A stretch of DNA of 64,000 bases from Pomphorhynchus laevis. Its lineage: Eukaryota; Acanthocephala; Palaeacanthocephala; Echinorhynchida; Pomphorhynchidae. Under the pieces are notes generated by a model that worked only from the letters and a program-made list of their open reading frames with translations, searched no databases and had not been told where the DNA came from. A program made the translations under genes and the position numbers. Within the stretch, counting starts at the first letter, position 1; every line of letters begins with the position of its first letter. Positions 19,665 to 31,397 of this stretch are shown here, one piece after another. The stretch spans positions 1 through 64,000 of the forward strand of contig WNNJ02002827.1 of the NCBI GenBank assembly GCA_012934845.2, given 5' to 3'.

Positions 19665-21826
19665 TCGATACGATTTTGCCGTTCAAACAATACACGCCTC
19701 GCCGCCAGTCAGGAGCGCCCTGCTTCTATAGCGATTGCCAAAGAGCAAAGCGCTCCTTACAACACCTTCACCGAATGCACTCAAGATTCCGTCGTCGTAA
19801 TATCACCGAGATATTAAACTCATCTTACTCAGAATACCTCGAATTTCGACGCAAATACCGATATCTTTTGAACTAAAAATGATCATCATACTGGCAAAGC
19901 AAAACATCTTTGCGTGACAATCATCAACACGCGTGGAAATACATTAATAACCTTTTGGATAGAAACAAATCCGTCACGTTTATCTCTATCTCTTCCAACG
20001 AATTCGCATCTCATTTGCGACGCAAAATAGCTCGAACTTTGACCTCAATCCACGTACCATTATCTTCTAGTTTCTCCTACCTAGCCCCATATCATACTGA
20101 ATTGTTTCACTTTTCACTTTTATCTATCGAAAGCGTATCTAATGCCCTAGCACGATTACCCAATTCAACCTCTCCTCTCGATCCTGTTCCAACATACATT
20201 CTAAAGTTACTAAGTGACACCATCAGCCCTTATCTCACAAGTGTCTTCAACATGTCTATCCATTTATCACACTACCCTTCGTCGTTCAAACATGCCATAG
20301 TTCGCCCATTATTAAAGAAGCATCATCTTGATCCAAGTTCCGCCTCCTCCTATATACCAATATCAAACCTTCCGACCGTCTCAAAACTTTTCGAGCGTCT
20401 CATCCTCAGACAGGTAAGCAACTACATATCATCAAATTCTATGTTTCCACCTTTTCAATCAGCATATCGACCACAACATTCTACTATGACCGCATGCACA
20501 AAACTCTCCAATGATCTACTTCTTGCTCTTGACAAACATCTAGTAAGCCTTGTAATTTCAATTGATTTATCCTCCGCCTTTGATGTAGTTGATCACACTA
20601 TACTTCTCTCATGTTTCAGACAACGTTACTGCTTCTCGTCTCATGTCATTTCTTGGTTCAAATCCTACCTCTCAAATCGCTCTTATCACGTAGTCTCCAA
20701 CTCCAACTCTTCTGCGCCGGTTCCTCTCAGCTGCGGTGTACCCCAAGGATCAGTTCTAGGGCCACTTCTTTTCACCCTTCTTCTTGGTGATTTATCTTCC
20801 ATCGTGGTCCCTTTCGGTTTTGAAGTTATTCAGTACGCTGACGATATAGTAATCTATGCATCATGCACACTCACATCTGCATCCAACCTCGCTTCCGATG
20901 CATCATCTCGCCTGTCTGCTATTCACGCATATCTTTGTTCAATCCGCATGTTTTTAAACAACGAGAAATCTAACATGATGTGGATAACACCGCGCCACTC
21001 TTACACCCTCGATTTTCCAGTATGCATACACAATTTCCGTCTACCAGAAGTGACTATCATGACAATCCTTGATGTCCCTTTTGACAATAATCTCTCGTTT
21101 CTGCCTTTCATTCGTAGCAAGATCAGTTCATGCTCCCTCATCCTCCGTGACATCCGAAGTGTCCGTAGAAACCTCGACGTGAAATCGACAGCTATTTTAA
21201 TCTCCAGCCTTTTCATGCCTCGTCTAGAATATTGCTTAGGTCTTCTCGTAAACGGTCTAGCATATCAATTTCACTATTTACAAAGAATTCTGCACACGGC
21301 TGCTAGAGTCATCTTCCGCCTTCGCAAGTACGACCACATCTCCAACACCCTCCGCATCCTTAACTGGCTCGACATTCCGAGCCGCATAACCTCTCAAATT
21401 CTCACACTTGCATGGCAAATCAAATTCCGGCACAACCCTCCTTATCTATATCTTCCTGATAGCGCATCCAATATGACGACTGGTCTCTCCCTAAGAAGTC
21501 ATCGCTCCTACTCGCTTTTCGTCCCCCGTCACAACGGTAATCACGGATATCGTGCGTTCACCATCGCTGCACCACGCCTTTGGAACAAACTTCCTCGTGA
21601 CACAAAATCATTGACGTCGCTTAAAAACTTCAAAACTTCCTTGATCGCCATACTTCTTGCAAACGAACTAAAATAACACTCAGTCGCAATCAATTCAATA
21701 ACTCTACATACAAGTTCAAACATTCATCGGACGTAAACTTGCCTTTTAATTTTTATAGTGAGCCTGTAAATGGTTCTATTTACCACAAAGGCCACTCTAA
21801 ATAAATTCTATTCTATTCTATAATGT
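19665..21826 (+). mobile_element. CR1-like LINE inside the intron of gene B, 5'-truncated
   Basis: Higher GC than its surroundings, RT coding strand opposite to the host gene, and a 3' tail of TTCTA repeats (21808-21822) typical of CR1-type elements that end in short tandem repeats. The 5' part is truncated; residual coding begins near 19676. A related but different CR1-like copy ends the window at 63395-64000. The long open RT frame implies a fairly recent insertion. Confidence 0.85.
19910..21676 (+). CDS. CR1-like reverse transcriptase
   Basis: A 588-codon frame. In order: linker (HAWKYINNLL), PLDPVPTYILK, RPLLKKHHLDP, SNLPTVSKLFERLI, FQSAYRPQHST, the palm with SIDLSSAFDVVDH, GVPQGSVLGPLLFTLLL, and the catalytic QYADDIVIYA near residue 308. 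The thumb and C-terminal segment ends in RLWNKLPRD, as in other CR1/L2-type proteins. The N-terminal endonuclease is missing. The ATG at 19910 is only the first in the frame, since related sequence continues upstream across stops. The RT primes on nicked target DNA in the family. This copy is probably immobile alone. Confidence 0.85.
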   Translation: MRDNHQHAWKYINNLLDRNKSVTFISISSNEFASHLRRKIARTLTSIHVPLSSSFSYLAPYHTELFHFSLLSIESVSNALARLPNSTSPLDPVPTYILKLLSDTISPYLTSVFNMSIHLSHYPSSFKHAIVRPLLKKHHLDPSSASSYIPISNLPTVSKLFERLILRQVSNYISSNSMFPPFQSAYRPQHSTMTACTKLSNDLLLALDKHLVSLVISIDLSSAFDVVDHTILLSCFRQRYCFSSHVISWFKSYLSNRSYHVVSNSNSSAPVPLSCGVPQGSVLGPLLFTLLLGDLSSIVVPFGFEVIQYADDIVIYASCTLTSASNLASDASSRLSAIHAYLCSIRMFLNNEKSNMMWITPRHSYTLDFPVCIHNFRLPEVTIMTILDVPFDNNLSFLPFIRSKISSCSLILRDIRSVRRNLDVKSTAILISSLFMPRLEYCLGLLVNGLAYQFHYLQRILHTAARVIFRLRKYDHISNTLRILNWLDIPSRITSQILTLAWQIKFRHNPPYLYLPDSASNMTTGLSLRSHRSYSLFVPRHNGNHGYRAFTIAAPRLWNKLPRDTKSLTSLKNFKTSLIAILLANELK

Positions 21827-21829
21827 TGA

Positions 21830-22290
21830 TATAATATAATATAGATATAATATTATTATATCAACATTTATGGGCAATTGACTCTTTTAGAAAATGATTG
21901 TTATATAAGTAATCTAATATAGTAAATATATATCTATATCTTCAAGATGTAGTTCAATAATATATGAATTATCTAAAATGCATATACAAAGTAGTTATAT
22001 AATATCTACTTAATAATATAATATATACTGAAACATATTAATATATCAATATGTTATATATCAATATTAATATATTATATTAATATAATATATTAATATA
22101 TACATATGAATAAACACATCTGTAACTCATTAAAGCACATAAATGATTAACTTTTAACCCTTTTAAAGGATTAAAGGAATTAAACAAATTATCCTTTAAG
22201 ATTAACTCTCCTTTTAACCAGATTTTTAACCCTATGTAAGATGCTCGCTTTGTTAACATTTCAAGTCAGTGTATTTCAGTCTACATTTTA
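21830..22290. other. No recognised gene
   Basis: AT-rich intron sequence of gene B with many short TATA-type palindromes. Confidence 0.5.
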
Positions 22291-22329
22291 TGAAATATCT
22301 GATATAAGACTAATCTTAATCATGCCTAC

Positions 22330-23157
22330 TGCTGCCTCATAAGTATTAACGTTTGTTAACACATCCCTTACAGCTAGAGTCGCGAATGATTGGTTATTTA
22401 TAATATTAAAAAATAGTTCCATCAATCCTAAATAACCACCATTAATCGAAAAACGTAAATTTATAGATATTGCGAAACCACTGGGTTTCATGCCTGTTAA
22501 AACTCCAATTGATCCAGCGTATCCAACGGATCTAAATAGTGTTTTACCACTTGATGTAAAATTTACTGACATCAGTAGAGGTTGTAGATATTCTTGTATA
22601 ATCCATCTATTGTTTATATGGTCCCAACCCATCATAATCCCGAAATCAAGATTACGTAATTGTACAATATCATCAATGCTTTCATCGTACTGAGTTGCAG
22701 TAGTACACAACGCTGCTATTTCGTACAATATATTAGTTGTGATAATATATGATATATGTAAATTAGATGATTTTGCAATTCCTTCCATTTCAAGCCAGTA
22801 TTCTTCAGCCAAATTGTCTTTAACATGATCCGGAATAAATATCTCTAGCATTTCAAAAAAGCCTTCATTTACGTGAAATACTTCTCTAATTTGGCTTTTC
22901 ATTTTATTAACAAGCTCAATAAACAGAAATTTGTGTTCTTTCATTATTTCTTCCCATCGCTCTTCTGGCGGTAAATCAAGATTCACAACTCTCTCTTTTA
23001 CAAAATGATGTTCATCTGCAGGCCACGCATTTCTCTCACATTTTAAAGCCCATGTCGAGGAAATTAGGTATATAGCTGTTAAACAGATAGCTACTATTGC
23101 GTGTATGTGATTAACCTTAAAATCAGATAAAATTTTATAGTTACGAAATTTGATCAC
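22330..23157 (-). CDS. Acid ceramidase/NAAA-like amidase, gene B, first coding exon
   Basis: A 276-codon exon. A hydrophobic segment at residues 19-37 acts as signal peptide or anchor, followed by VNLDLPPEERW, the presumed nucleophile Cys151 in ALCTTATQYD, RNLDFG at 168-173, GWDHINNRW, GVLTGMKPSGFAIS and the conserved FSINGGYLG. Exon end is placed at 22330 (GCA before GTAGGC), the codon where gene A also has a donor. The open frame runs on to 22288 with a segment (LISDIS) that loosely resembles the start of the next exon, so a GC donor four bases further is possible. With the exon at 18187-18585 the gene has all active-site motifs and looks functional. Genes A and B are diverged duplicates on the same strand, about 13 kb apart. 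Confidence 0.8.
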
Positions 23158-23159
23158 AA

Positions 23160-24005
23160 TTTTTTTTATAAAAGATCGTATTTATAAAAATTTTCGGCAT
23201 AAAGCTAATGTCATTATCAAGTATATAGAAAAAGCGTACAAGATAAAACATAAAACACACTATATGGGTAACTCAGACCCAGGTTCGCTAAGCCTGTAGA
23301 CAGTTCACAAAAGTTCCCCGAAGGCTGTATATTGCAACATATTACAATCTGTCATCATTAAGAATATTGGAATGAAAAAATTTGTCTCATTGGAATGAGA
23401 TCTGCTGATTTTCTTTAATTATATTAAATTAAAAAGCTGCACCCAGCGAAAATTTATCTTCAATATTTCGAAAGAACAAGTCTGTCATAGTTAGGAATAT
23501 TTAAACCAAAAATACAAGATAAATTAAAAATTTTAAAGTATAAAGTTTAAATTCATCTGGATATTTTGACGGCTGAAATAATTTGATGGCGACGGCTGAA
23601 TCAACTTGATGACGATGTCTTCATTAATTGAGCGTTTGGTAAAATTGCTCTCCAGATCAATTATCTTTACGTTATCAAGTCGTTGGTATATCAATTATTA
23701 AGAACATGATCCCGCAATACAGACTTATGGCTTAGTGAAATGCTATTTTTTGCTCCAACATCCATGTAATCATTATTCCTTTTGCCTGTCTAATATTTTT
23801 ACAAGAACATCCACTGCAGTGAATATTGTAGATATTCATAATTCACTCTAATCAGCTTCGGAAAGTGGCATGCAAAACTGTTTAAATAGATAAATGCCTT
23901 TTATCATAGGACCTTACCTTAATTGGTAATTTGTAAGCTTGAATAAAATAGTGTAGTCAATCAATTACGTTAATGGTTAAATTGAATTTGAATGAGGAAT
24001 GCGAC
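23160..24005. other. Upstream region of gene B, no recognised gene
   Basis: AT-rich; the promoter of gene B should lie near 23160-23400, but no named element is evident. Confidence 0.5.
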
Positions 24006-24010
24006 GGTGT

Positions 24011-24235
24011 GATAACATTTAAATTTGAAGAAAGCTGGCAAAAACCATCCCAAAATTTATTTAATTGAATATTTCGATGCCTTGCTGGCATCATCTTTAG
24101 CTTGAACAATTATAAATTTTCTTCAATTCAAGCTAATTACAATTGCTGAAGATGATGCCAGCTAGGCATTGAAATATTCAATTAAATAAATTTTGGGATG
24201 GTTTTTGCCAGCTTTCTTCAAATTTAAATGTTATC
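24011..24235. repeat. Long inverted repeat carrying hammerhead-like hairpins
   Basis: Arms of about 95 bases (24011-24110 and 24140-24235) are near-perfect reverse complements. Each ends internally in a hairpin of the PLE type: on the plus strand CTGAAGA, then GATGCC, loop, GGCATT, GAAAT (24146-24175); on the minus strand CTAAAGA, then GATGCC, loop, GGCATC, GAAAT (24071-24101). These have the usual order, CTGANGA then GAAA. It looks like two PLE-type terminal repeats joined head to head. Confidence 0.7.
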
Positions 24236-24254
24236 ATATTTAATTTGATCAATG

Positions 24255-24590
24255 GTTTGGAACACTTTTTATTTGTCTAAATATAGATGTCCTTACTTTT
24301 AAAAAAAATTTATTTATCAAAATATTTAAGGATTCTAATAATTCGATTTTACCCATATATTTATATTTACTTGATGGTTTAATTTTTGTTAGATATGCGG
24401 TATAGTTATTTTTCGATTACTGAATAAAAATTATTAGAGTTAAATACACATATATCATTAATGCATTGGTATATATCATATCTTTATATAGTTTAGATTT
24501 ATTTTTTAAACAGTTATGAACAAATTAATATTCTATAAAGCTCAAAAATAAGTAAGCTATAATAATTCAATTATAATAAATCTATTAATT
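24255..24590 (-). mobile_element. Naiad-like RT fragment, scrambled
   Basis: Short pieces of the RT region match 15490-15790 of the main copy but are joined out of order. No coding capacity. Confidence 0.7.
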
Positions 24591-24599
24591 TTTTATTTA

Positions 24600-25180
24600 T
24601 TATTACGCCCTGTTAATTCTTATAACAAGATTTGACAAGGCGATTCCCAACCAATGCAAATCGACCGTTTTATACCTTTTAGCATTTACGCTATACTTTT
24701 ACATTGACGGCTACAGATATTCTAAAGAAAATCTTTCTTTTAATAATAAGTTGAAAATCTGTTTACAGGATATCGTATACCCACATTAGTTAATTATATA
24801 GTAAAAAAATACGTAGACTCAGTTATCTAGACTAATTTTTTTATCATAAATATAAGTTTTATTAATAATGATGCTACCTGAATGAATAAAAATTATTATA
24901 GTTAAACACACATAAGTCAACATTAATTAGGCTACTATTATCTCCCATTCATATAAACATAGATGTCTAAAAATAGCATCTAAATATAGATGCTTTTATA
25001 TAATTATAATTTATCAGAATGCATTTTTCATTCTCGAATAAAATGAATTGATTACGGGCATTCCAAACATTGATTGACCATTTTGGCTTTAAAATAGTTT
25101 AATTAAATAATAAAAATTAGTTAATTGATTAATTATTTATTTACTTAATTTTCTTCACTAAATCAATTAAAGTAAGTTCT
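24600..25180. other. Mostly unassigned, with a Naiad terminal motif
   Basis: The motif ACGTAGACTCAGTTATCTAG at 24811-24830 is a Naiad end. Fragments at 24885-25010 resemble pieces of the RT. The rest is unassigned AT-rich DNA. Confidence 0.45.
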
Positions 25181-25189
25181 TATTCGATT

Positions 25190-26245
25190 TTATTCTTTAT
25201 TATGATACGTATATTATTAGTAATATTAGTCAATTCATAAAAATTGATTTTCATTTGAAATTTTAACTTTGTATAAATATAAATAATTTAAAATCATTTA
25301 TAATTATGTATTATTTATAATTAGTTTATTAATATTTTATTTTGGGGATAAGAACGGAAACATGATACGTAGCAGTTCCTCCGGAAGACTTATAATCCTT
25401 ATTCGAACACATCATTTTATTTTTATCATTTAATACTATTACCTCCCATTGGAACACATTTTATTTGTCAAAATATAGATGTATTATTTATAATTATTTA
25501 TGTAATATTTATAAATATAAATATTTGAAAAAGTTAAGTAGTAGTATTCAACACAGTCATTTTCATCCTTCAAAAAATTTATTTAAATAAGTCAATATTA
25601 AATCAAAAACTATTAGAAAAAGAAGATTTTTGGATAAAAACGCTTAATTCCATGCACCCATTAGGATTGAATGAAGTGGTACAAAGAATTAGCAGAAGTA
25701 GTATAGTAAATAATAAACAATTATTATTTAATCCAATTAAACGCAAGCCAAGAAGTCATGGCGATAAAAGGAATAAGACAAATAGACTTAAAAATATTAA
25801 AGATATATATGAAGAATTATAATCCTTATTCGAACACATCATTTTATTTTTATCATTTAATACTATTACCTCCCATTGGAACACATTTTATTTGTCAAAA
25901 TATAGATGTATTATTTATAATTATTTATTTAAATAAGTCAATATTAAATCAAAAACTATTAGAAAAAGAAGATTTTTGGATTAAAACGCTTAATTCCATG
26001 TACCCATTAGGATTGAATGACGTGGTACAAGGAATTGGCAGAAGTAGTATAATACATAATAAACAACTATATTATAATAATCCGGTTAAACGCAAACCAA
26101 GAAGTAATGGTGATAAAAGGAATAGGAAAAATAGAGTTAAAAATATTAAAAAGATATGTATATAAATGAACAATTAGAAATGTTAAAACAACTTTTAAGT
26201 GATAATAAGCTAAAAGATCTTTATGTAAATATAAGAAGTTTTTCT
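25190..26245 (+). mobile_element. Naiad-like endonuclease fragments in tandem duplication
   Basis: A terminal-tail remnant (25190-25400) is followed by two direct copies of a block: about 25387-25811 and about 25812-26245. Each copy has the same antisense RT scrap (about 110 bases) fused to a sense endonuclease segment (LNQKLLEKEDFWIKTLNSM). The second copy lacks about 100 bases of the first. The shared scrap-plus-endonuclease junction shows that the duplication followed the rearrangement. Confidence 0.75.
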
Positions 26246-26249
26246 AATT

Positions 26250-26400
26250 CAGCGTTGGATCGACACCATAAACGGTGATTTAGCTGACGTCGGCCTGCAA
26301 CCGAGAGACGCCGCAGACCGCATGAAATGGAAAAGGTATTCAAAAGTAGTGGATACCGTTACCATACGGGACAAACGCTGAAGAAAAAGAAGAAGATTAT
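26250..26400 (+). mobile_element. 3' end of an RTE-like LINE
   Basis: A 43-codon segment (26253-26384) reads QRWIDTINGDL, LQPRDAADR and WKRYSK, and ends TIRDKR-stop, which is the C-terminus characteristic of RTE-type reverse transcriptases, followed by a short A-rich tail. It is inserted in Naiad-derived sequence and keeps its frame, so it looks young. Only the extreme 3' end was inserted. Confidence 0.65.
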
Positions 26401-26439
26401 TTAATCTATATGTGTTATAGTTATTATATCTTTACCGAA

Positions 26440-27965
26440 TAAAAATACTGCATTAAATAAGCTAACTGAGTCTACGTATTTTATATTGCAAATTAAAAAT
26501 AATGCAAAATAAAAGTTAAATAGTTAAATAATAAAAAATGAATTAATAATAAATAATTGTTACAAGATTTTAAATAATTTATACCAAGATGAATTATAAA
26601 CTGAAATTAAAAATAAAAATAAATTTTATCATAGATAACAAACTATGTATCAGAGAAAGGATTAGAGGTCTTCAGGAAGAACTGCTGTGTTATCAGGTTT
26701 CGGCCCCTAACTCCTCTACCTAACATAGCAACAAGGCCAAATACATGATATTGATCTATTTCCTCTGATAAAACTATCTAGTATCTTATTCTAATGCAAA
26801 GTATATTATTAATCCATAAAAAGTTGGTACTTAAGAGTTTAAATTTATTCTTTATATTATTGTGTTGATTTATATATTTACCATTTTCTGTATGATGGTA
26901 TTTTTATAGTAACCTAGTTTAAAATATGTATCTATTAAATTATTTAAATGATTTTGAAGAAAACCAATATCGTTACAAATTGTTGCAATTCTTAAAATTT
27001 CATTATTTAATGCATTATATTTTATATTATATGGTATGCATGAATGCTCATGCAAAAATATGTTTCTTGTAAATTTAAATATGTCATCTTTACGATATAA
27101 ATTAATAGTAGTTTTAGTTAATGTTAATTTAATGTTCATATCTAGATATACACCTTCTTTATCATTAATATTGGTTTTGTTAAGAATAAGGATTTCTGGA
27201 TAAATGTGTTCACTAATTGAATAAAAATTATTAGAATTAAATACACATATATCATCAATGTATCGAAACATATATTTCATATATTTATATTGTTTAGATT
27301 TAGTTTTTACACAGTTATGAACAAATTCATATTCTATAAAGCTTAAAAACAAGTCAGCTATAATTGGGATACTATTACCACCCATTGGAACAGCTTTTAC
27401 TTGTCTAAATATAGATGTCCCTACTTTTAAATAATTTTGATTTATCAAAATATTTAAGGATTATATTAATTCAATTTTATCCATATATTTATATTTACTT
27501 GATGGTTTAATTTTTGTTAGATAGGCGTTATAATTATTATAACATATATATGTATATCTTTTTCCGAATATAAGATTAATTAATTTTACTAACACTTCTT
27601 AGATATCTACTAAATCTAGATTTGTATAAGGCGTACTAAAATCGTATGTATTTATATTTTAAAAATTTATTCCTTTTGTCTATTCTAAAAATTCTTTTTT
27701 AGAATAAATACTGAAATAGTGTTTTATACCAGTATTAATTTCAATTACCTTGCAATATTTTTTAAAATGTGCTTTAATTACTTTAAGTATTTTATTCATA
27801 TAGACAGAAAGTGGTTTTAATGTACATTTAAACGCACTACATATGAACCTAGGTTTTATTGGATTTTTATGTAATTTTGGATTTCAATATAATATAGGTA
27901 TAGTTTTATTATCTAATTCAACCTTTATACCCTTTTTATCTATTATAGAACAGTGACTTGTATGA
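26440..27965 (-). mobile_element. Naiad-like element, 3' half
   Basis: A minus-strand copy with terminal motif (26458-26480), structured block (26640-26800) and the RT from about 27960 down to 26830. A 192-codon frame (27448-26870) keeps the YIDD region. It is closely similar to the main copy with a few interruptions. The structured block has T:G pairs in place of C:G in helix a, so pairing is kept. Confidence 0.8.
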
Positions 27966-28019
27966 TTTATAGTATTAATCAGAACAGTTTATTGTATGAT
28001 TATAGTATTTAAATAAATA

Positions 28020-28795
28020 TTTAACATAAATAAATCTGGACTTTTAAATAATTATAAAAGTAAAGAAATAATAATAGGATCAGATTTAAGTAAATATATT
28101 TCTAAAATAAGGTATAAGTTGTTACCGCAATTTGGACGAAAAATTTGTAATTATAATAAAGAATTAAAATCAATACGTAACGATAATATAAGAAACAAAA
28201 TGGAAACAGAATGCAATTGTAAATATTTAAGGATTCTATTATACATATCTTTATTAATTTGATCTTTTTTATAATTGTTTGTTTTCTTTTTCTTTTATAA
28301 TTGTTTGTTATTTTCATTTTATTTTTAATTTTATCAAATATATAACCTTTTTAAATATTTATCTTAGATATATTCGAGCTTTCACTATTAATCAGCTTAC
28401 CAAAGTAATCATTTAAGTTATTATATAACGAATTGTAAATTTTATTTTTGTCGTTGTTATTATTTAATCTATATTTATACCCTTTTGATAGCAGCTTTCT
28501 TAATTTCACAATTTTCAATTAATTCTAGATTATGGGTACATATATGTTCATTTATTTTATCAAAATTAAGACTTTTACAATCGCATTCTGTTTCCATTAT
28601 GTTTCTAATATTATCGTTACATATTGATTTTAATTCTTTATTATAATTACAAATTTTTCGTCCAAATTGCGATAACAACTTATACCTTATTTTAGAAATA
28701 TATTTACTTAAATCTGATCCTATTATTATTTCTTTACTTTTATAATTATTTAAAAGTCCAGATTTATTTATGTTATCTATACATTTAATAAAATA
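28020..28795. repeat. Naiad linker fragments in inverted duplication
   Basis: The region between endonuclease and RT is present twice: plus strand at about 28025-28225 and minus strand at about 28565-28795. They form an inverted repeat of about 190 bases with a minus-strand RT fragment between (28240-28560). No product is expected. Confidence 0.75.
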
Positions 28796-28799
28796 ATAA

Positions 28800-30530
28800 A
28801 AATATTTGGCATAAATACAAATTCATTCTTCGCTATTTTTCATCAATTTTAAGTATTCAATTTATGGATAATAACATTATTTGCAAATGGTAATTTTGAA
28901 ATTGATATTCAAATGCTACAATTTGGCAATGAATAATTCGGTTTGCTGCACTTGTTTGCAAAGAGCAGACTAATTGCAACAAAAAGCTGCTTTAATTCTT
29001 TAAATGGGGTCAAACAATTTGCATGATTTTGATACATCGTTCTTTAGAATAATGCACAACAGCTATTTTGGCTAAGACAAAAGATATATACAAGTTTGGT
29101 TTATTTAATTTTTAGAATTGAATGCAACCTTTGTGACCTTTTTTAAAGGCAAAAATGCGTTTTAATTTATTTTTTAAAATAAATTGAATCATTCGATTTA
29201 ATCAATCGATTTGATCGAAAGTTTAAATGGAATGAACCTTTTGCACAAAACGTGAAACATCTCTAATTTAAAAAATCTGATTCTTAAAGTTGTCATTTTT
29301 GTATTCAAATAATGCTTACCATTTTTAATAGTTGTGCTTGTTGTTTCGCTCTGCAACTGCAAGGACATAAGAATCTTTATTTATAGTTAAATTACCATAA
29401 TTTGTGCATCTTTTATTTTACGAAATATTAGCAAACTCTGAACACTTAGGTGTTGACAAACTTTCACGGTTATGGAAATATTGCAATCACTGATAAACTC
29501 GTCACGCCTTTTTATGCTGAACTACTCGCATTGAAGTCATTTATACAAAATGAAATGTTACATCGTTACCTAAATTTGTTTAACTAATTTTCTATTTTTC
29601 AGATTAAATATTCATTACATAGCGATGGTATATTAGCTAATAAAACAGAAAACTGATTTTCACTAAAATTCTAATGTGTTTTGCGTTTAAATATATTTTA
29701 GCACTTTTGGCATTTTTCTATTATAAACATAATTTTTAATGTTTTACTATTTTACTGTCCCATTTATCATTCATATATAGTACCCCTATTTATCTGGTCT
29801 CTAGTTGAGGTCCTATAAGTCTAGTCGTAACGCTTTTTTCTTTAAAATAAGACATTTTAATAGCCTAAGTAGGAAATCCACTACATTACAAACTACTACG
29901 GATCATATCATCTCCTTTTTTCAGCGAAGGCAATGAAACAAATTGCCGTCGCTTTCGAAAATGTGAAACTGCGGAAACCTTTTTACTACTTATCAAATCT
30001 ACAATATTATAGTTTATTTATAGCTTGCTTATCTTTTGTGAAACATCAGTTATTTATAAAACACCTATTTGTAATCAAATAGGTTCATTTTTAAGCATGT
30101 TTTTATATTCAATTATAGAATAAATAAAATATAAAATATAAAATATAAAATTTTATATTTTATTGTGGATTCACTTGAATAAAACCAATGTATTTGTTGG
30201 GTATATTTTCATTATTCGGATCACCGGAAACAATACATTCCGACAATAACACAGCATTCACATCAAGGGACATTCAAGTTTTACTGCAAAGTTACAGGAT
30301 AGCAATGACTCATTCTACTCAATAAAATTCGGGTGGAAATGGACAAGTCGAGTGACTAAAAGGTTTTCTTTGGAAAACCGTCACACTGTGTCTACTAGGT
30401 CTCAATAGAAAAATTAATGAGTTGTTAAATGTGCTATCTGAGTACCTTAACGCAATCCGATCATTACTATGTACATCGACAAACACCACTGTTCATAATC
30501 GTTTGTTTTCATATAATCGCCCAATTGGGA
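28800..30530. other. No recognised gene
   Basis: AT-rich DNA with a short (AAAAT)n-like run near 30120-30170. No coding or repeat signal can be supported in the rest. Confidence 0.5.
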
Positions 30531-30533
30531 AGA

Positions 30534-31033
30534 ATGTCGTAATACACATGGCAACGACATGTTTTCTTACCTGTTTCTTATTGTAAATACACTTGAATAA
30601 AGCCTCTTTATTTGTTTGTTACAAATTATTCAAGTGATTGATGGATAAGCTCCTAAAGCCTTACACTTTGAATCTAATTCCGGACAATGTTAACGATTAA
30701 CGCACATAGCGAAATTGGCTTCTTAAATTTCGCACGATCATTGAATCGCTTGAAACCACATCTGGCGTAAACAAATTCAATATTATCACGAACCACGTGT
30801 CTGCTGAAGTTTACGACCTATTCCGATAGTCACGTCATACAACGATGCTATTGAAACGCTCAATGTCACCTTTATTAAAACCAAAACTGACTTGTTCTAG
30901 CGGCACCAATTTCGAAATATTCGTCGATCCACCGAACAAATAATTGACCAGTACATTCGACACTTGGAATCTTTGGTCGGGATTGTCCATTCAAAGCCGG
31001 CTCTGCGTTGAAATATCGTGGAAATACCAGTCC
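30534..31033 (+). mobile_element. Fragment of a second LTR retroelement (possible LTR end and gag)
   Basis: A fossil. A TGT...ACA segment with a polyadenylation-type GAATAAAG stretch (about 30534-30624) could be an LTR end. It is followed by sequence resembling the gag region of a Gypsy-like element (about 30640-30990) on the plus strand, opposite to its right neighbour. Broken several times and old. Confidence 0.4.
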
Positions 31034-31144
31034 GCATGAGTGGAAATACTTCATAGTCTGCATGAGTGTTTTGTTTTCTTCAGCTTGCTTCCACAACAAT
31101 GATAAGAGCTCACCCTTACTGGGTATCTCACCCTCGTTGCCATT

Positions 31145-31397
31145 TGTAACGTTTTCATTGATCATTTAAAATGAAATACAAATGGAAGCTTTTTAGTCAA
31201 CAGCACAAAACACGAAAAACTGTTTTGAAAGCAACAAGTAGTGTTTTATAATCAATTCTGTAATGATTAAGTAATACTACAATCACCGCCCATCAGCATA
31301 CGACAGTGGTCGTGTAACAAAGAAGCGGAAAATCAATAAGTTGCATCTGCATGGCGAAACGTTGAGTTGTGCCATTTGTATTCGTTCATACATTACA
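31145..31397 (-). repeat. 3' LTR of the minus-strand Gypsy element
   Basis: 253 bp with TGTAA...TTACA ends; about 2 percent different from the 5' LTR. Confidence 0.9.

Noticed and set aside
30170-30210. A second LTR end similar to 30590-30620
   Set aside because: The shared CACTTGAATAAA segment is short and AT-rich; no matching ends or flanking duplication were found.
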